Positions 21,077 to 28,370 of a stretch of 32,759 bases of DNA are shown here, piece after piece. Below the pieces are notes generated by a model. It was not told the DNA's origin. It searched no databases and was given only the letters and a program-made list of their open reading frames with translations. The DNA is from Actinomycetota bacterium (GTDB lineage: Bacteria; Actinomycetota; Acidimicrobiia; Acidimicrobiales; Microtrichaceae): contig WLJI01000010.1 in assembly GCA_009701845.1 (NCBI GenBank), positions 1-32,759 on the forward strand. The letters are read 5' to 3'. Every line of letters starts with the position of its first letter. Positions within the stretch are counted from its first letter, which is position 1. The position numbers were made by a program, and so were the translations under genes.

Positions 21077-22627
21077 ATGCTGAAATACTCAGAAGCGAGC
21101 GAGGTTCCCACAAAGCGCAGAGTGCTTCGCTTTCAGGGGGGCGCAGCCAAAGATAGCTCTGCAGTAAACGTTGGTAGCTCTGAGGTCATTGATCTTCGGG
21201 ATCAGACCTCGACGAACACCGCCGAAATTGCTACCGAGTCACTTACTATTCTTCCGCTTCAACAGCGTCGTGCCGTTGGGCGCACGCTTGTACTCCTTGG
21301 TCACCTGTTCGACTTCCTTGCTTTGCTTCTGCCGCTCACACTTGGCTACCTCTTCTTGAACGATCAGATTTCGATGAAGGTGGTGACGCTGTTCGCTCTT
21401 GTCGGTACTGCTCTGCTCTGGCCAACAGCTCGTCGTGGACGCCACGCTGTAGCGCCTAGTGAGGGCCTAGCATCTGTGATTGGCCGCCTCGGGTTGGCCC
21501 CGGTGGTCACGCTGATCATCGTGTCGATCATTAATTTGGGCCGTTTCGGAATGCCAAGCGAGTCGATCGACGTGTTCGTCATTGCAGAGATCGTGCTTGC
21601 TACGGTGCCGCTCGTGTTGCTGGGACGTTTGTTGAGCTTTCGCCTCGTGGCATCTGCTCGATCAAAGGGCTACGACCTTGAAGATGCGCTCATCATTGGG
21701 GTTGGTCCGATTGGCCTCGACGTAGCGCAGGCACTCGTCGACACTCCCTCGTTCGGCCTTGTGCCTTGCGGGTTCGTGGACCGCTTCCAAGAAGAACTTC
21801 CGCTGCCAATTCTTGGTCGCCCAGAGAACCTTCCAGAGATTCTTGAGCAAACCGGTATTCGCCACGTGGTGCTTGCCTTTGGTTCTGCAGGCGAGGAAGA
21901 ACTCGTGAGTATTATCCGTCGCTGCCAGGACCGCATGGTGCAGTTCTATGCAGTGCCCCGCCTCTTCGAGTTGGGTCTCTCTGCTGGAGACGTTGGCTAC
22001 GAAGTCTCGGGATTGCCACTGGTTCCCGTTCGCAGGCCTGGAATGTCTTGCAACATGTGGCCAGCGAAGCGGGCATTCGATCTTGTGGCGGCATCGATAC
22101 TGTTTCTGCTGACCTTGCCACTCATGATTGGCTGTGCCCTCGCAGTGAAACTCACCAGTCGTGGCCCTGTCTTCTTCCGTCAGGTACGCATCGGTGTCGG
22201 TGGCAGGCCCTTCGAGATCCTGAAGTTCCGTTCCATGAAGGTCAACGATGAGTCCTCTACTCAATGGTCGGTAGAAGAAGATGAGCGGGTCACGAAGGTC
22301 GGACGGTTCTTGCGTCCGAGCCACCTCGATGAACTCCCACAATTGCTGAACGTGTTGCGTGGCGAAATGTCACTTGTTGGACCACGACCAGAGCGTCCGC
22401 ACTTTGTTGAGCAGTTCAGCTCAGAGATCGACAGCTACCAGTACCGTCACCGTGTGCCAGTGGGTATTACCGGTTGGGCTCAGGTCAACGGGTACTGGGG
22501 AGACACCAGCATCGAGACCCGGGTTCGGCTCGATAACCGCTACATCGAGAACTGGTCACTCTGGCGTGACTTGGTGATTGGTCTGCGAACCATTCCCACA
22601 CTGCTCGGAAAACGTCGCTCTAGCTGA
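21077..22627 (+). CDS. Undecaprenyl-phosphate glycosylphosphotransferase (initiating sugar transferase)
   Basis: 516 residues of the polyisoprenyl-phosphate hexose-1-phosphate transferase family, which starts each glycan repeat unit by loading a sugar phosphate onto the lipid carrier. After a soluble ~65-residue head come four membrane segments (about 70-190), a CoA-binding-like domain with LIIGVGPIGLDVAQAL (205-220), a further membrane hairpin (KRAFDLVAASILFLLTLPLM, 331-350) and the catalytic bacterial-transferase domain: PVFFRQVRIG, ILKFRSM (381-387), and DELPQLLNVLRGEMSLVGPRPE (418-439, the expected signature). The end YRHRVPVGITGWAQVNG is also conserved. All key motifs are intact. It has its own promoter/leader and heads the downstream glycosyltransferase genes. 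Confidence 0.93.
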   Translation: MLKYSEASEVPTKRRVLRFQGGAAKDSSAVNVGSSEVIDLRDQTSTNTAEIATESLTILPLQQRRAVGRTLVLLGHLFDFLALLLPLTLGYLFLNDQISMKVVTLFALVGTALLWPTARRGRHAVAPSEGLASVIGRLGLAPVVTLIIVSIINLGRFGMPSESIDVFVIAEIVLATVPLVLLGRLLSFRLVASARSKGYDLEDALIIGVGPIGLDVAQALVDTPSFGLVPCGFVDRFQEELPLPILGRPENLPEILEQTGIRHVVLAFGSAGEEELVSIIRRCQDRMVQFYAVPRLFELGLSAGDVGYEVSGLPLVPVRRPGMSCNMWPAKRAFDLVAASILFLLTLPLMIGCALAVKLTSRGPVFFRQVRIGVGGRPFEILKFRSMKVNDESSTQWSVEEDERVTKVGRFLRPSHLDELPQLLNVLRGEMSLVGPRPERPHFVEQFSSEIDSYQYRHRVPVGITGWAQVNGYWGDTSIETRVRLDNRYIENWSLWRDLVIGLRTIPTLLGKRRSS

Positions 22628-22692
22628 CGAAGCGCAGCAGAATGGCGCAGTCAACCTCTCTACGTGCTTTGGCTGGCTAGAGTTCTCTCGGC

Positions 22693-23859
22693 TTGAAACT
22701 GCTCGTCATTACCCCACGCTTTCCGTATCCGCTTGAACGTGGTGACAAGCTGCGCGCGTATCACCAGATCCGGCAACTTTCGCAGAGTCACGAGGTGACG
22801 CTCGTTGCCCTGTCAGAAGGGCCAGTCGACCCCGAGGCCTTCGACAAGGTTGCTGCTGATTGCTGCAGCAATATTCATGTGATCAGCCGATCACGCGTGA
22901 CGACGGTCGTATCGACCTTGCTCGCTGTGCTTCGTGGTCAGCCGCTGCAGGTGGGCTATTTCAACTCCGCCTCAGCGGCCCGAGAGATCGACCAGATCAT
23001 CGCCAAAGAAAAGCCTGACCACATTTATTGCCAACTGATTCGCACAGCCTCGTACGGTCGGAATAACTCAATTCCTCGAACGCTCGACTACCAAGACGCG
23101 TTTAGCGCATCGATGCAGCGCAGAGCAGATCAATCACCAAGTTGGCTGCGATGGATTTTCGCACTCGAGGCGCGAAGGATTGCGCGTTATGAGGAGCGAG
23201 CATTCGCATGGTTCGATTCACAGGTCATCATCTCGGAACAAGATCGAGATCTGCTCGGCTTTGCTGGTTCTGAAAAGGTTCAGATCGTTCGCAATGGAGT
23301 AGACACCGAGTTCTTCTCTCCGCACAGCACTCCGACTGATCAGCGAGACCTGTTGTTCGTGGGCAACATGGGTTACCCACCCAATGTCAATGCAGTAACC
23401 ACCCTGGTGTCTGAGATTCTGCCCCTGGTGAGAGAAGCGCGACCGCAGACCGATCTGCTTATTGCGGGCGCGCGACCAACAAAGGCCGTGCAGCAACTTG
23501 CAGGCGCTGGTATTGAGGTGAGCGGCTGGCTAGACGACATTCGCTCCGCTTATGAGCGCGGACGCATCATGGTGGTTCCGCTCGTGATTGGTGCCGGGCT
23601 GCAGAACAAAATTCTGGAGGCCATGTCAATGGGGGTTCCCTGTATCACCACCGAACTCGTGAACCGTGCAATTGGTGCAGTGCCGGACGAAGAGGTGCTG
23701 ATTGCATCCTCTGCTCAGGAATTCGCCGAGCAGACCCTTCGACTGTTGGAATCCCCCGAGTTGTATAGCCGTATTTCTGCAGGCGGATTGCAGTTGGTGC
23801 AAAGCCGTTACAGCTGGCAAGCCGTGGGTGAGACCTTAAGCGTGGCCTTCACTCACTGA
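22693..23859 (+). CDS. Glycosyltransferase, GT-B fold, GT4-type (Stp1/EpsH-associated sugar transferase-like)
   Basis: 388 residues from a TTG start; the N-terminus MKLLVITPRFPYPLERGDKLRAY is typical of the subgroup of group-1 glycosyltransferases found with EpsH/PEP-CTERM-type exopolysaccharide loci, and fixes the start although no clear ribosome-binding site is visible. The C-terminal nucleotide-sugar domain begins at DLLFVGNMGYPPNVNAV and contains VVPLVIGAGLQNKILEAMSMGVPCITTEL, the donor-binding/EX7E-like region. It should add a sugar to the lipid-linked acceptor at the cytoplasmic face. The acceptor and donor are unknown. It lies 65 bp after the sugar transferase on the same strand. Confidence 0.88.
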   Translation: MKLLVITPRFPYPLERGDKLRAYHQIRQLSQSHEVTLVALSEGPVDPEAFDKVAADCCSNIHVISRSRVTTVVSTLLAVLRGQPLQVGYFNSASAAREIDQIIAKEKPDHIYCQLIRTASYGRNNSIPRTLDYQDAFSASMQRRADQSPSWLRWIFALEARRIARYEERAFAWFDSQVIISEQDRDLLGFAGSEKVQIVRNGVDTEFFSPHSTPTDQRDLLFVGNMGYPPNVNAVTTLVSEILPLVREARPQTDLLIAGARPTKAVQQLAGAGIEVSGWLDDIRSAYERGRIMVVPLVIGAGLQNKILEAMSMGVPCITTELVNRAIGAVPDEEVLIASSAQEFAEQTLRLLESPELYSRISAGGLQLVQSRYSWQAVGETLSVAFTH

Positions 23860-23941
23860 GGTTGAAGGTAGCATCAGCGCACTTGGCTCACGGGAAGTCG
23901 CAGGTAGCCAGGTTGAATACATTGCAACGAGGAGGAGCAAC

Positions 23942-24673
23942 ATGGAACGGCTGATTCAAAGCCTGCTGCAACGAATCTTGGGCTTTGACCGCTACCTGTT
24001 TTTGTTTGCCTGGTTCAAGACCAAAACATTGCATCGTGACCCAAATGAGAAAGATGTTTTGCAGCTCATTTCTAGGATGAGCGAAGAGTCAGTGGTCTTA
24101 GACATTGGGGCAAATATTGGGATCATGACGGTGCTGATTGCTAGGCGAGTTCGCCTCGGACATGTGCATGCCTTTGAACCAATTGAAGAAAACTTTCGGG
24201 CATTGGAGCGCCTTGTTGCTCATTTCAAGTTAACGAACGTCACGTTGCACAACATGGCTTTAGGCGACAGCAGCGGCCATCTAGAAATGGTGATGCCAGA
24301 GCAGCAGTTCGTTCGGATGCAAGGCCTGAGTCATGTTATTCAGCCCGGCCAAGAAGTCGTTGGACGTAGATACAAGGTTCCGCAGGAACGACTCGACGAC
24401 CTTGAGTTTTTGCAGGACCTGAAAATTGACGGCATCAAGATTGATGTTGAGGGCTTTGAGAGGTTTGTCTTTGCCGGTGGCCACAGGCTTCTTGAGCGCT
24501 GTTCGCCCTTGGTTTATGCCGAGCTCGTAGAACCAGAGAACCGTCGTTTCTCCTGTGAGTTGTTTGAATCTATGGGTTACACCGTCAGCGTTGCGCAGGG
24601 GGATCTCATCGTTCCGCTCGATGAAAGCCTCCACAATTCGCATAATTTGTTCATGATTCCTCCCTCAACCTGA
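23942..24673 (+). CDS. FkbM-family methyltransferase
   Basis: 243 residues with the FkbM pattern: VVLDIGANIGIMTVLIARRV (motif I), HVHAFEPIEENFRALERL, the loop NVTLHNMALGD, and the late motif GIKIDVEGFERFVFAGG. Such enzymes O-methylate hydroxyl groups of sugars or polyketides using S-adenosylmethionine, and are common in glycan loci. GGAGG (23931-23935) precedes the ATG by 6 nt. By eye the gene is richer in A/T than its neighbours (for example the stretch around 23990-24130), which hints at a separate origin. It closes the glycan block; the tRNA follows 38 bp later. Confidence 0.9.
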   Translation: MERLIQSLLQRILGFDRYLFLFAWFKTKTLHRDPNEKDVLQLISRMSEESVVLDIGANIGIMTVLIARRVRLGHVHAFEPIEENFRALERLVAHFKLTNVTLHNMALGDSSGHLEMVMPEQQFVRMQGLSHVIQPGQEVVGRRYKVPQERLDDLEFLQDLKIDGIKIDVEGFERFVFAGGHRLLERCSPLVYAELVEPENRRFSCELFESMGYTVSVAQGDLIVPLDESLHNSHNLFMIPPST

Positions 24674-24711
24674 CGGTTCCACCATTGACGCGGTACCGTG
24701 TTCACACGCAG

Positions 24712-24784
24712 TCGCGGGTAGTTCAATTGGCAGAACGCCTGACTTTGGATCAGGAGAGTGCAGGTTCGAGTCCTGCCCCGCGAG
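24712..24784 (+). tRNA. tRNA-Gln (anticodon TTG)
   Basis: A complete 73-nt cloverleaf. The acceptor arms TCGCGGG and CCCGCGA pair over 7 bp with a U1-A72 end pair as usual for tRNA-Gln. The D arm is GTTC/GAAC, the anticodon stem CCTGA/TCAGG encloses the loop CTTTGGA (anticodon TTG reads CAA/CAG codons), the variable loop has 5 nt, and the T arm GCAGG-TTCGAGT-CCTGC is canonical. The 3' CCA is not encoded (discriminator G, then CAA). It sits immediately upstream of glmU, with only 7-16 nt before the candidate starts. Confidence 0.96.
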
Positions 24785-24808
24785 CAATGAGTTGGCAGCA
24801 ATGAGTTC
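24784..24808 (+). repeat. Direct repeat across the tRNA end and glmU start
   Basis: The sequence GCAATGAGTT occurs twice, 14 bp apart, beginning at 24784 (the tRNA discriminator base) and at 24798. The first copy contains an ATG that opens a five-codon ORF (MSWQQ) whose TGA overlaps the ATG at 24801. The glmU start candidates are TTG 24792 and ATG 24801. Confidence 0.6.
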
Positions 24809-25919
24809 TTCAGCAGCAGTATCACCGCTTCCACTACCGCCGCTTTCGGCAATCATTCTTGCCGCAGGTGAAGGCAGTCGGATGCGGTCCGAGCGACCTA
24901 AGCCGCTCCACCGGCTCTGCGGTCGGCCGATGCTGATGTATGTACTTGATTCCCTCGCTGAGGCAAGGCCTCAAGTTGCAGTGATCGTGGTAGGGCACAA
25001 GGGCGACTGGGTCACAAAGAAGGTCCAAGAACATGCCCAAAACATTGCGGTGGAGTTTGTAGAACAGCAGGTGCAACGCGGAACCGGCGATGCCACCCAG
25101 GTGGGCTTGGTCGGGCTCGAGGATGACTCCGAGGAAGAAGACGTTCTTGTTCTGCCAGGAGATGCGCCACTTTTGCGGCCCGGCACGATTGCACAGCTTG
25201 TCGAGCAGCACCGCAGTTCGGGTGCTGCTGCGACGATGTTGTCGGCCGTGATCGATGACCCCACGGGCTACGGGAGAGTCCTACGCGGAAAGGATGATCG
25301 CGTAGCTCGCATTGTCGAGCAGAGAGATGCAACGGAAGAGGAACTTCTGGTTCAAGAGGTCAACACCTCGATCTATGTGTTCCGTCGGAGTCTCTTGGCC
25401 CCGGCGCTTCGAAGGATTGAGCCAGATAACAGCCAAGGTGAGTACTACTTGACTGATGTTGTGGGTGTGTTGAATTCGGCTGGTCACCGTGTTGAAGCGG
25501 TTGTGGTCGCAGATGCAGCAGAGGTGCAGGGGATCAATGACCGTGCGCAGCTAGCGGCCGCCGAGGCCGAACTCAGGCGACGCACCAATGAGGGTTTGCT
25601 GCGCTCGGGGGTCACCATGGTGGACCCATCTGCGGTGTATGTCGATACCACCGTGTTTGTCGGGACCGATGTGACCCTGTTTCCGGGGGTCATTTTGCAA
25701 GGCAGCACTGTGATTGGTAGCGGCAGCGAGATAGGCCCGAATACCCGCTTGGTGGACACAGTCGTTGGAGATGGTTCTCTGGTGCAGGCTTCGACTGCTG
25801 TAAATGCGCTCATCGGCGACCGATGCGTAGTCGGTCCGTACGCTTCGCTAGGGCCCGGAGATCAGCTTGCGTCAGACTCGGTCACCGGACCGTTCTACAA
25901 TGGCAGTTCTGAACTCTGA
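24801..25919 (+). CDS. glmU: GlmU N-terminal uridyltransferase with truncated acetyltransferase domain
   Basis: 372 residues from ATG 24801 (375 from TTG 24792), against about 450-490 for complete GlmU. The pyrophosphorylase half is intact: IILAAGEGSRMRSERPKPLHRLCGRPML, VLPGDAPLLRPGTI, DPTGYGRVLR, IVEQRDATEEE, EVNTSIYVF and GEYYLTDVV, so it should make UDP-GlcNAc from UTP and GlcNAc-1-P. The left-handed beta-helix begins (VFVGTDVTLFPGVILQGSTVIG) but stops at PFYNGSSEL, before the HLTYIGD and GAGTITCNYDG segments that form the acetyltransferase site; the sugar-binding Arg of the usual LRPG is Gly here (LGPGDQ). The sequence beyond the stop shows no remnant helix in any frame I read. Glucosamine-1-phosphate acetylation must come from elsewhere. 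Confidence 0.88.
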   Translation: MSSSAAVSPLPLPPLSAIILAAGEGSRMRSERPKPLHRLCGRPMLMYVLDSLAEARPQVAVIVVGHKGDWVTKKVQEHAQNIAVEFVEQQVQRGTGDATQVGLVGLEDDSEEEDVLVLPGDAPLLRPGTIAQLVEQHRSSGAAATMLSAVIDDPTGYGRVLRGKDDRVARIVEQRDATEEELLVQEVNTSIYVFRRSLLAPALRRIEPDNSQGEYYLTDVVGVLNSAGHRVEAVVVADAAEVQGINDRAQLAAAEAELRRRTNEGLLRSGVTMVDPSAVYVDTTVFVGTDVTLFPGVILQGSTVIGSGSEIGPNTRLVDTVVGDGSLVQASTAVNALIGDRCVVGPYASLGPGDQLASDSVTGPFYNGSSEL

Positions 25920-25969
25920 GAGCGCCGTTCAGGCTGGCGAAAGTTGGCCACCACTGGCGTCTATGGCAT

Positions 25970-25976
25970 GGGGAGG
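25970..25976 (+). promoter_or_regulatory. Ribosome-binding site that decides the prs start
   Basis: GGGGAGG followed by CACACC and ATG 25983. It excludes the longer frame from 25944, which would add 13 residues. Confidence 0.7.
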
Positions 25977-25982
25977 CACACC

Positions 25983-26966
25983 ATGGAACTAGTAACCAAA
26001 AAGCGCTTGACGATTGTTGCGGGGCGGGTGAATCAAGAACTCGCTCAGGAAGTCGCAGAGCGGCTGAGCCTTGGGCTCGCACCTCTGCCAATTGCTGAGT
26101 TTGCCAATGGCGAGATTCACTGCAAGTACGGCGAGTCCATTCGCGGTGCTGACTTGTTTATCTTTCAAAGCCATTGCTCAACTTCAGAGATGTCTGTCAA
26201 CGATGCCCTGATGGAACATCTCATCATGGTTGATGCGGCCAAGCGCGCCTCTGCCAAGCGCATCACCGTTGTTGCTCCTTTTTATGGCTACGGCCGTCAA
26301 GATCGCAAAGCCGAGGGTCGCGAGCCAATCACTGCGAAGTTGCTAGCAAACATGTTCGAAGTTGCAGGAGCCAAGCGCATTATTAGCGTTGATCTGCACT
26401 CGGGGCAGATCCAAGGCTTCTTTGACGGCCCCGTTGATCACCTCACCGCTATGCCAGTCCTTGTTGACTGGATGGCTAACAACCTGCCCGAAGATCTTGT
26501 GGTGGTTTCGCCAGATGCTGGTCGAGTCAAGGTGGCGGAACGCTACGCAAACCAACTTCATGCAGACCTTGCCATCGTGCACAAGCGTCGGGTTCGTGGT
26601 GCCAAGAACACCGTGGAAGCCAAAGAGGTTGTCGGAGAGGTAGCAGGGCGTACCTGTGTTCTGATCGACGACATGATCGATACCGCTGGCACGATCTGCG
26701 CTGCAGCAGAGCAACTCGTCGAGCGAGGCGCTACTGCTGTCTACTGCGCTGCAACTCACGGAGTGTTTTCGGGCCCAGCTATTGATCGCCTCAAGAACTC
26801 CGTGATCGAGAAGGTCGTGATCACCAATACGCTGCCCTTACCTCCAGAAAAAAGCATCGACAAGATCGAGGTGCTTTCTGCTGCTGGAATTATCGCTGAC
26901 GCGATTGACGCAGTGTTCGAAGACACCTCTGTGTCAGAGATCTTCGACGGACAAAACCAGAGCTAG
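25983..26966 (+). CDS. prs: Ribose-phosphate pyrophosphokinase (PRPP synthetase)
   Basis: 327 residues, the class I length. It makes PRPP from ribose-5-phosphate and ATP, feeding nucleotide, His and Trp synthesis and, in actinobacteria, decaprenyl-phosphoribose for cell-wall arabinan. Motifs: NGEIHCKYGESIRGADLFIFQS, ITVVAPFYGYGRQDRKAEGREPITAK (split loop), the metal-binding DLHSGQIQGFFDGPVDHL, KRRVRGAKN and the PRPP loop VLIDDMIDTAGTI. All catalytic segments are present. It follows glmU by 63 bp on the same strand; glmU-prs-rplY-pth is a long-conserved order. Confidence 0.96.
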   Translation: MELVTKKRLTIVAGRVNQELAQEVAERLSLGLAPLPIAEFANGEIHCKYGESIRGADLFIFQSHCSTSEMSVNDALMEHLIMVDAAKRASAKRITVVAPFYGYGRQDRKAEGREPITAKLLANMFEVAGAKRIISVDLHSGQIQGFFDGPVDHLTAMPVLVDWMANNLPEDLVVVSPDAGRVKVAERYANQLHADLAIVHKRRVRGAKNTVEAKEVVGEVAGRTCVLIDDMIDTAGTICAAAEQLVERGATAVYCAATHGVFSGPAIDRLKNSVIEKVVITNTLPLPPEKSIDKIEVLSAAGIIADAIDAVFEDTSVSEIFDGQNQS

Positions 26967-26979
26967 TCACCCCACGGGC

Positions 26980-26999
26980 AGGCCGATTCCCTCGGGCCT
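26980..26999 (+). terminator. Weak hairpin after prs
   Basis: AGGCCGA and TCGGGCCT pair over 7 bp with one bulged G around a TTCCC loop, 14 nt past the prs stop. There is no U-tract, so it may only attenuate or mark the mRNA 3' end before rplY. Confidence 0.3.
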
Positions 27000-27115
27000 C
27001 GAATCTACCCAAGGGCGCTGTCTGGCAATGATTGCGCATCAAGAACTACACTTTCCGAGTTCCGCATGGAAGTTTCCTGCGGCTATCCCGCATTAGCAGT
27101 CCCAGGAGTCATCCC

Positions 27116-27745
27116 ATGTCCGAGGTCACCCTCACCGCCGAAACAGGCCGAATCACAGGCACACCTGCCTCACGCCGTGCCCGTTTAGAGAATTCCATCC
27201 CAGGCGTGGTTTACGGGGCTGGTAAGCCTTCTGTTGCCATTTCAATCCAGCGAAGTGACCTTCGTCGGGCTATGACCACAGACGCAGGGAGCAACGCTTT
27301 AGTCTTTCTCGCTGTAGATGGCGACGCTGCAGATCAGGTGCTCGTTCGAGAGATTCAGCGGCACCCTGTTCGTCGTGATGTCACCCACATTGACTTCATG
27401 CGCATCGATCCAACCAAGCCAGTAGAGCTTGAGGTGCCAATTATCTTGGTGGGTGACGCAAAGCAGGTAACTGTGAATGGCGGCATGACCGAGCAGCGCC
27501 TGAATAAGCTCAAGATCCGAGTTCGCCCAGATGCGATCCCGAACTCAATCGAGGTCGACATCTCCGTCATGCAGCTTGATCGGTCGCTTCTGGTCAAGGA
27601 CCTTGTACTGCCCGAGGGAAGCGTTTGTCTCTCCAAGCCGCAGCAGGCTGTAGTGACTGCAGAACTCACCCGCGCAGCAGTAGTTGCCAAGCCTGCCGAA
27701 GATGCAGCTGCCGACGCAGGTGCAGCCGCAGCCGCATCTGAGTGA
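27116..27745 (+). CDS. rplY: 50S ribosomal protein L25/general stress protein Ctc (bL25)
   Basis: 209 residues of the long, two-domain bL25/Ctc type that binds 5S rRNA. The N-terminal L25 domain starts EVTLTAETGRITGTPASRRAR and contains IPGVVYGAGKPSVAISI and HIDFMRI; the C-terminal TL5/CTC beta domain contains VELEVPIILVGDAKQV and NSIEVDISVMQLDRSLLVKDLVLP. The Ala-rich acidic tail (last ~20 residues) is common. AGGAG (27104-27108) lies 7 nt before ATG 27116, so earlier in-frame starts are not needed. It lies between prs and pth as in other actinobacteria. Confidence 0.95.
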   Translation: MSEVTLTAETGRITGTPASRRARLENSIPGVVYGAGKPSVAISIQRSDLRRAMTTDAGSNALVFLAVDGDAADQVLVREIQRHPVRRDVTHIDFMRIDPTKPVELEVPIILVGDAKQVTVNGGMTEQRLNKLKIRVRPDAIPNSIEVDISVMQLDRSLLVKDLVLPEGSVCLSKPQQAVVTAELTRAAVVAKPAEDAAADAGAAAAASE

Positions 27746-27764
27746 GTTGTAGCGCTTCGTCCAC

Positions 27765-28355
27765 ATGGGGTCCCCCTGTGATCTCCTTGTGGTTGGTTTA
27801 GGCAATCCTGGCGACCGTTATGAACACACCCGACATAATGTGGGTGCAGACGCAGCCGCAATTTTGGCCAAACGCCACGACGGGGCCATGTCTCTAGAGA
27901 AGCAACTCAAGGCGCGAGTGAGCGAGTTTCGCCTTGACGGCCGCCGCGTTGTGGTTGCTGTTCCAACCACGTGGATGAATGAGTCGGGGCAGTGCGTGTC
28001 TGCGCTAGTGCGAAGGTATGGAATCGAAGACTGGTCAGCTCTTGTCATCTTGCATGACGAACTCGACCTGCCCGAGGCTCGCGTCAAGGTCAAACAAGGT
28101 GGTGGATTAGCTGGCCATAATGGGCTCCGCTCAATCACAGCCCACTTGCACACACAGGACTACTCGCGAGTGAGAATTGGTGTGGGGAAGCCGCCGGGAG
28201 GCCCCGACCAAGGTGCGGACTGGGTCTTGTCCAAGGTGCCAAAGGCGCAGCGCGAACTTCTTGACGCTGCCTGCGAAAAAGCGGCGGATGCAACGGTCAT
28301 GATTCTGGATCAAGGTATCGACGCGGCAATGCAACAGGTCAATGCCAGTAATTGA
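27765..28355 (+). CDS. pth: Peptidyl-tRNA hydrolase
   Basis: 196 residues. It releases tRNA from prematurely dropped peptidyl-tRNAs in the cytoplasm. The key residues are visible: LVVGLGNPGDRYEHTRHNVG with the substrate Asn and catalytic His, PTTWMNESGQCV, LHDELDLPEARVKVK with the Asp that activates the His, and GGGLAGHNGLRSI. No ribosome-binding site is obvious before ATG 27765, which is 19 nt past the rplY stop, so translation may depend on coupling. The length is normal. It is followed by mfd after 15 nt. Confidence 0.96.
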   Translation: MGSPCDLLVVGLGNPGDRYEHTRHNVGADAAAILAKRHDGAMSLEKQLKARVSEFRLDGRRVVVAVPTTWMNESGQCVSALVRRYGIEDWSALVILHDELDLPEARVKVKQGGGLAGHNGLRSITAHLHTQDYSRVRIGVGKPPGGPDQGADWVLSKVPKAQRELLDAACEKAADATVMILDQGIDAAMQQVNASN

Positions 28356-28370
28356 GCAGTGCGGTAACAC

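Noticed and set aside
24712..24784. tRNA-Gln as an integration site for the adjacent glycan block
   Set aside because: I found no second copy of the tRNA 3' end and no integrase in the window.
25920..25982. Frameshifted remainder of GlmU
   Set aside because: The gap to prs is too short and none of its frames encodes hexapeptide beta-helix repeats, so truncation rather than frameshift is the better reading.
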